From the NCBI GenBank assembly GCA_003260075.1, contig QLIY01000415.1:1-64000 (forward strand): DNA of 64,000 bases, in the 5' to 3' direction. Below are positions 58,501-64,000 of the stretch, piece after piece (within the stretch, counting starts at the first letter, position 1; every line of letters begins with the position of its first letter). The translations under genes and the position numbers were made by a program. Source of the DNA: Phallusia mammillata. Taxonomy: Eukaryota > Chordata > Ascidiacea > Phlebobranchia > Ascidiidae. The notes under the pieces are model-generated. The model had not been told where the DNA came from. It did not search any database and worked only from the letters and a program-made list of their open reading frames with translations.

Positions 58501-61500
58501 GCTCTACCAGCTGCTTTTATAGGATGGTAGTTGTGGGACGTCGAAACCTCGATAATTTGCAATAAAAACTGCTGGAAGAGCAATACTCGTATAAAGAATA
58601 ATTAGCTTTCGGTAGGATTCGAACCCACGCCTACGTATCAACTGTGCTTCACAGGCTCGGTTGTAAGTCTTCTTAACCCAGGGGTTCTTAACCAGGGGTA
58701 CGTGTACACCTTGGGGGTACGAAGCATCAAAGCAGGGGTTCGACATGCAGGGTGAAATTATATGCTATTTAGGATATTTGTGAAGAATGCGTAACAAGTA
58801 ACTTTGTTATATACAGTATCCACAGAACGAGTTAGTTTTGTACTACTTACAATACTGTATTCATGCATGCATTCAACACCCAAGTCATAGATACACTGAG
58901 TTTAATTGCTACAATTTTATTTACTTCCGTCGGCCATTTTAGACCGGGGGTACGAGAAAATTTTATGAAAGCTCAAAGGGTACGAGCGCAAAAGGGGGGG
59001 GGGTGTTCGACATGCAGGGTGAAATTATATTCCATTTAGGATATTGGTGAAGAATGCGTAACAAGTAACTTTGTTATATACAGTATCCACAGAAGGGGGG
59101 GGGGCTTAACCTATACAAAAGTTTCTATGTGCAGGACGAAGCCAATGGAAATTCTGTACGTGAAGAATCACAAGAAAACAAAGAAGAATCTGCTGATGTG
59201 AATAAGGAAAAGGAAAGTAAAGACATACTATATTGTGGTACGTGTACACTGTAGATCAAATAGGTCTGTGTATTATTCCACAAACGAAATGCAAACCTGA
59301 ATCAAAATTACGGTACCTCGGACCTGCAAGGGGCGTTGTACCGAATAAACAAGCTTCTGCTGTTGGTTCGAATCCCACTTTAGACGCTTGGAGATGTTCA
59401 GAAGTCAGACTTGATTTGATGCGTCTTGCAGGGCTAGTATTATTGTTTGGCCACATCAACACCAACACTTCAAGTGTTAAATATATCGAATTTGTGAGCG
59501 AAACCTAAAACTGGAGCCCAAACACCTACCATCCCAAAATCCGGTCCAAATCAATTTTTTTTAGAAAAAACTATACTTGAATTTTGCCCTAAAATTTGTA
59601 ACTTGCGGGACAAAATGCTTCCTCAGAAGTGTGGCAATCAAGCCCGTTTTATTCAAGCCCATGCCCTAACCCTACTCTACTTACCACACTGGAACGTACT
59701 CGTACATAAATGCGTATAGTTGCTGAATCATATTCTAATATGTTTTACCCTCTGTGGTCCCACACAGGCTTTCCTATCGTCGGGTGGATGATTTTTGTTG
59801 GCGATGCTCTCCATAACTTTGGCGATGGTTTGGCGCTAGGAGTGGCATTTAGTGAGAGCTGGGTGACTGGCGTTGGGACGTCAATTGCTATCTTCTGTCA
59901 CGAGCTTCCACACGAATTCAGTAAGTATTTTTTTACAATCAGTTACTGGGTACAACACTTGATATAGTTGTCTTTCGTAAAATGAAAGTTGTTGAGTTTT
60001 TATTTTTTATTTTATTGTATTTTTCGACAATCAGGCGAGTTTAAATTTGCTTGGTAAAAGAAAACATGAAGACACAATTGCACTGAAACAATCAGCAAGC
60101 CATAAATAGCTGCGCAACGTTAAAACGTTATGGAACGCAAAACTTTGAAGGCACAATTGGTGAAAAATGGTTGCAGCTATACTGCATTACAAAGCGTTTT
60201 TTGTTTCGTTTACCTACGAGGGTCCAGTTTTTTGTTCAAAGGGGCTAGATCGATTTAATTTAAAGATCCTTTAAGGAATGGAAATTTAAAGTTTTTTAAG
60301 CAAACGCCTCTTATTTAAGCACGTACGGGTGAAATGAATATATGTTTCAGAACAGCTGTTAACCGTTTTTGTATCAAAATCCCTTTGTTAATAAAATTGT
60401 GATTGCAATTTCTGAAATTATTTCTTGCAGGCGACTTTGCTTTGTATTTGAACTGCGGAATCAGTAAGGCCAAGTCCTTGCTGTTAAACTTTGCTGCGGC
60501 TTGTTGCTGTTACATCGGTTTGTACATTGGACTCGGAATTTCCGACGATGAGCAAATTAGAGAATGGCTGCTTTCGGTGATAGCAGGAATATTTTTATAC
60601 ATTGCCTTTGTTGATGTGGTAAGTCCAAAATAACGACTGGTTTGTGATAAACTGGTGAACGTTATCGGCCTAGAAATATGCTATTGCTGCCAGGCATGAT
60701 GTATAACCAAGTATTGCTCATCCAGACGTCCTATACCAGGGATGGCAAACCACTGACCCGCGGGTCACAAAGTGACCCACCACGGGGGGGGGGTAAGAAA
60801 TAGGCTGCTGCTACCAGGCATGATGTATAACCAAGTATTGCTCATCCACGTGAATTCCAGTGACCCACTTGTAGTTTTAAAATTTATACTGATTACTATA
60901 TGTAGGGTCACCAGATTTCCAAGATTAAAAAGCAACACAACAGTTAGTTTAAGCCCTTTGCCAGATTGCCTATTGTCTCGAAATACAGATTGTTGAGTCA
61001 TATGTGAGGCAACAGATAAGTTTATTTAAACTTACAACTTGAAACGATTTGTAGTATCTTTGTTGACGCTTTTCGGTTCAACATACTCATGCGAATCTTT
61101 GTTTTCACACAAGAATTTCATAAAATCGAGTGTCAGGAATCGTCTCAGCTCAGAAATGACTGCTGCGTGTATTAAACTGACAACTACCTAGGATTACAAG
61201 ATTTGCAGAAAAGATGCAACAATAAGCATCTTAGCATTGCCATTGACACATAATAAAATATGTGACCTACATTGTTTTCTTTCCGAATTTCGATATCATG
61301 TTTGACCCATTCTACTAAAAAGGTTCGCCATCTCTGTCCTATACAAATGTGTCCTGCAAGACTATCCTGATGTAGGCGTCTTGTATCGGACGTCGAAAAG
61401 TCGATGAATTTCGTGAAACGGTTCTATAGAACCCGCGCCCATGGTTGATGTTGTCAATTGCACATATTTACACGTAACCCCTGTTTTTATGTAGTTTCCT

Positions 61501-61632
61501 GAAATGTGGAATGAAGACAAGAAACGTCCATATTTGACATTTTTTGTACAAAACCTGGGTTTGGTTGCTGGCTGGGTCCTCCTTCTTCTTATCGCCATCT
61601 ACGAAGAGCCTTTAGAAAACAGCATTGGATAA
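54384..61632 (+). CDS. ZIP (SLC39) zinc/metal transporter, LIV-1-type, alternative first exons
   Basis: The family moves Zn2+ and related metals into the cytosol. Coding exons: first 54384-54459 or its twin 55082-55157, then 55640-55680, 55851-55899, 55966-56007, 56436-56605, 57193-57336, 58272-58370, 59135-59237, 59768-59920, 60431-60618, 61495-61632; 1,203 bases, 400 residues. A signal peptide ([20 protein letters not shown]) leads a short Thr-rich extracellular part. Membrane helices 1-3 include [19 protein letters not shown]-like ZIP sequence (about 70-170). A His-rich loop, [12 protein letters not shown], and an acidic Lys/Glu stretch follow. Helix 4 has the metal-site motif HNFGDG (about 257) and helix 5 CHELPHE (about 280), followed by SDFALYL. 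The chain ends [12 protein letters not shown] and [15 protein letters not shown] places it in the LIV-1 subfamily, with His rather than Glu first, so closer to ZIP4/12-type than ZIP8/14. The extracellular domain is much shorter than in vertebrate ZIP4. Exon 7 has a weak donor (GTTTTG). Confidence 0.93.
55082..55157 (+). other. Duplicate first coding exon of ZIP gene
   Basis: The 76-base exon encodes [20 protein letters not shown] followed by RKIVE, and ends in GTAAGT. The upstream twin (54384-54459) encodes the same signal peptide followed by QKTVE and ends in GTAACT. Both leave the same phase, so either can splice to 55640. The downstream copy has the better donor. Confidence 0.88.
56833..56971. 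repeat. G10-separated local duplication in ZIP intron
   Basis: The 60 bases before the G run at 56895-56904 (GCTATAATTAATTTACTTAA onwards, through CCATTCAGAAGGCC) recur directly after it with a 4-base insertion. It lies between ZIP exons 56605 and 57193. Confidence 0.9.
57673..57890. repeat. G11-separated local duplication in ZIP intron
   Basis: The segment TAGATGAAAGTTTGTACAAG onwards, through GGTAATTTATAT, is present on both sides of the G run 57763-57773. The second copy has about 24 extra bases and a few substitutions (GCGAGCT versus GCGAACT). It lies between ZIP exons 57336 and 58272. Confidence 0.9.
58600..58690 (-). repeat. tRNA-like SINE head
   Basis: On the minus strand the block contains a box B-like GTGGGTTCGAATCC with a candidate acceptor-stem region GAAAGC. 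No proper cloverleaf was found. A similar box B (GGTTCGAATCCC) lies at about 59362 on the plus strand. Both are in ZIP introns. Confidence 0.45.
58691..59104. repeat. Broken hAT-like element with two G10 runs and a duplication
   Basis: It starts with the hAT-type end CAGGGGTTCTTAACC. The segment GTTCGACATGCAGGGTGAAA onwards occurs at about 58738-58831 and again at 59006-59094, between runs of ten G at 58994-59003 and 59095-59104. The expected right end is missing at the second G run, although the flank CTTAACC reappears there. Confidence 0.7.
60737..61336. mobile_element. hAT-like element with intact TSD
   Basis: The ends CAGGGATGGCAAACC and GGTTCGCCATCTCTG are inverted repeats with two mismatches. 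The octamer TCCTATAC flanks it at 60729-60736 and 61337-61344. A G10 run (60784-60793) and a duplicate of the DNA left of the element (GGCATGATGTATAACCAAGT) interrupt it near its left end. It lies in the last ZIP intron. Confidence 0.88.
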
Positions 61633-62799
61633 AGCAAGTTTAAACAGAGTTTTGAAACCCACATGCTTATGATTTGTGATCTGTACACGTTTGTATGTTA
61701 ATTTCTTAGTTTAATTAGAACACACAGTTTCTTTATTTCGAAATACACTGTACTCACAAAACACGAAATGTCTTAGTGTGGATTTTTCACTTTTTGTCAA
61801 TATTCAATACTACATATTATCTATAAGACATTGATTGTAGCAAACTAAAAAGACCGGTTGCTTTCAACTTATAGTAAACCTCTGTCCGGATATGGCAAAG
61901 ATCCGGATTAACCGATGTCGATTAGTTAAAGCCTTGCCACACAAATTATTTGTATCTCATTTTTTTCGAATTAGGCGAAGAACCGGATTGACCGAATCCA
62001 GTTTAACCTAAGTTTACTGCGGTATAAAAAATCTAATAAGCGCAAAATCGACCAGTTAGGATTTATTGGATGCTTACAAAAGTAATAATTAGACATAAAC
62101 AGTCAGGTTTGCCTTAAACCACGCTGTGATAGTGATAATACTGTAGCTGCGAATAGCAGTTATGAATAGGGTAATACAATAAAGTAAATGTAGAATTCAA
62201 GTCTTCTTGCCAATTCTACCTTACAATGGACTTAAGGCGCAATGGTTGCATCGGCGGAAAAAGTTTTTGCGTTACTGTCCGTTACAGTAAAGCTGATAGG
62301 CAATTGTATGAAGGGCAGCAGCTCTACCTTTGAAAAAAGTGCTAAACCATGTTGGATTTTCTCCGGAAATAAACGTGGCGCAATTAGTTTGGACAACCAG
62401 GGTAAGCCGGTTAAAAGGGAGGTAAACAACGGCGGCTGGAAAAGAAACCTTATACCCAACTTCCAAAAAGCTTTGGCTTACGAATAAAAAAAACACATCT
62501 CAAATAGAGTGTTGGGCCAAGAAATTAGATAAAATACATGAATGGTTGTGGTTTGAAAGATGGCGCCAGAACTCACAATCATGAAATCATGATAGTGTCT
62601 TGTTTTTTTTATAATTTGCATTCCTGGAGGTTCCTATTAAAAATCGATTTTAGTTGACCACTCTAAACTTTTGTGTGACCATGGGTTTGGCTGTTGTCAA
62701 TAGGCAGTAGCTGAGTCGAGTAACAAATGATACATTTTTTTCGGCAGTAAATACAAATTAAGTTAGCTTTAATGTACAAGCGTCGAGCCATTAAATGAT

Positions 62800-63015
62800 A
62801 ACCTGCAGACAGTGCACACTGCCAGTTTCCTCTGTGGTGTATGCCCGGTTGTTGCATCGCACAGACTAGGTGAGGCATGGGTTTTTACCCTGTTACTCCC
62901 AGCAAACTGGAGTGCCGTTAAAGGGCTACACTAGCAAATGCGGCCGATCTCTCATCACCAGCTGCACTGATGAGACCTTATAGGTCGAAACAGTGTGCAC
63001 TGTCTGCAAATTAGC
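62800..63015. repeat. Inverted-repeat element with CTGCAGACAGTGCACAC ends
   Basis: The left end CTGCAGACAGTGCACACTG and the right end CAGTGTGCACTGTCTGCA are inverted copies. The interior has CACCAGCTGCACTGATGA. A related partial copy is at 8800-8895 in a CAMSAP intron. Confidence 0.65.
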
Positions 63016-63254
63016 TTTAATTTGTACTGGTGCCTTTGCGAAAGCCATGTTTTGCCACCTGGTCTGTGTCGACAAAACCAACCACAAGTGACATAGAATA
63101 TTTGTGGCAACATTGCAAGAGTTGAACCAACTTTGCATGCGATTGCGCAATATCACAAGCAACGTTTAGTGCTTCAGTGTTGTAAATCCAAGTAAGTAAT
63201 CACAGTATAAACTTTTATTGTTAGATAAAGAGTCTGCAATAGTAACATCGTAGT

Positions 63255-63477
63255 TTATCTAAACCTTTTTGCTACTACTAGATGCATTTTGATATAGTTT
63301 ACAAGAAAAGGATTCCTTTTTAATATTTTTTCAACCCGCAAACCCAAATTGGAGACCACTGGGGGGGGGGAATCTAAACCTTTTTGATACTACTGGATGC
63401 TGTTTTGATACAGTTTACAAGAAAGGGCTTCCTTTTTAATATTTTTTCAACCCGCAAACCCAAATTGGAGACCACTG
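63255..63477. repeat. G10-separated local duplication
   Basis: About 105 bases (from AATCTAAACCTTTTT-like sequence through GGAGACCACT) occur on both sides of a ten-G run at 63361-63370. The copies differ in several bases, such as GATGCATTTTGATATAG versus GATGCTGTTTTGATACAG. Confidence 0.9.
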
Positions 63478-64000
63478 TGATAGTATATGCTTAGTATTTC
63501 AATAAGGTTTATAGTTTTTACAAGTACAAGTTTACAAGCGGTTTTAGAGGTACTGGTGGGTCATATTCTTAACAGTACTCCTTAAACGAATCAAACTTGA
63601 ATGGTGCATTTGTTCGTAACTACGCCTAATTGCCAATGCGTTTTAACACCGATGTTGAACGAAATTTAGTTTTACAAATAAAGCATATAATTTGTACTCG
63701 TGTCCTTTTAGGTCTTCTCGCGTGTAGCTTTGGCGAAATTCATTGGGCAATCACCGCAAAACTTCTATAGATCTTCAATTCGAAAGCATAAAAAATGCGT
63801 TGCTATTTATATAAGTGTTACAAAATTTCTTGCCCGGTGTTTTAAAACAGTTTAATATGTTATTAAATTGAAAAAAGTGTTTGCCTCTCCATTAGCACAG
63901 AAAAAAAAAAATCAATACATTTGCTAGTAAATAAGCAAACAAAAAAGCTTTTTGTTGTTGTTGCAGTTTTTGAAACATTTAGGCACAGAAAATTGTGGGG

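Larger units (their letters stand above)
61633..64000. other. Region after ZIP gene, repeats only
   Basis: No gene is convincing. 61871-62022 is a relative of the TA-flanked MITE at 41434. 62226-62487 holds an 81-codon plus-strand frame without family resemblance, which I do not call a gene. 62800-63015 is an inverted repeat. 63255-63477 is another G10-separated duplication. The last 500 bases are AT-rich and featureless. Confidence 0.5.

Noticed and set aside
62242-62487. 81-codon plus-strand ORF after the ZIP gene
   Set aside because: It has an ATG, but no recognisable domain, no hydrophobic or repeat pattern, an equally open frame on the other strand, and repeats around it.

Overview
The window is nuclear DNA of an animal, most likely a tunicate of the Ciona type. 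The evidence is a deuterostome-style gene set split by many short introns (mostly 150-700 bases), AT-rich non-coding sequence, a clade-B fibrillar collagen, a CAMSAP gene with a C-terminal CKK domain, rhamnose-binding (SUEL-type) lectins, and introns full of small hAT-like and TA-flanked MITEs and tRNA-like SINEs. The species call is inference. No bacterial, viral or CRISPR signal was seen.

Layout. (1) 1529-14241, minus strand: a complete CAMSAP microtubule minus-end protein gene. I can join 27 coding exons into one 1,281-residue frame. (2) 14801-18269, minus strand: two tandem three-exon genes for secreted, single-domain SUEL/galactose-binding lectins of 116 residues each. A relic of CAMSAP exon 1 and its upstream region lies between them, so the duplicated unit was 'CAMSAP start plus lectin'. 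(3) 20391-22891, plus strand: a five-exon type II membrane protein with an extracellular C1q domain. (4) 22892-27045: transposon-rich DNA with a 774-base assembly gap. (5) 27046-51631, plus strand: a complete fibrillar collagen pro-alpha chain of 63 coding exons and 1,700 residues. It has a signal peptide, a TSPN domain, a variable region, a minor helix, a 1,014-residue uninterrupted major helix, furin-type sites and a COLFI C-propeptide, and is of the COL5A1/COL11A1 kind. An intron at 31813-31950 carries a 45-codon, single-exon membrane-microprotein ORF. (6) 54384/55082-61632, plus strand: a ZIP (SLC39) metal transporter of 11 coding exons and 400 residues, whose first exon and upstream DNA are tandemly duplicated. 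(7) 61633-64000: repeats, no convincing gene.

The genes are not an operon. They are independent loci for the cytoskeleton (CAMSAP), secreted or membrane recognition proteins (lectins, C1q protein), extracellular matrix (collagen) and metal uptake (ZIP). All exon models are by eye from splice signals, phase and family knowledge. The strongest internal check is that each joined gene comes out as one open frame, and that the collagen helix comes out at exactly 338 Gly-X-Y triplets.

The most unusual non-gene signal is a set of 10-13-base G runs that sit between slightly diverged copies of the same local sequence. It looks like an assembly or haplotype-merging artefact, but it recurs too often to ignore.
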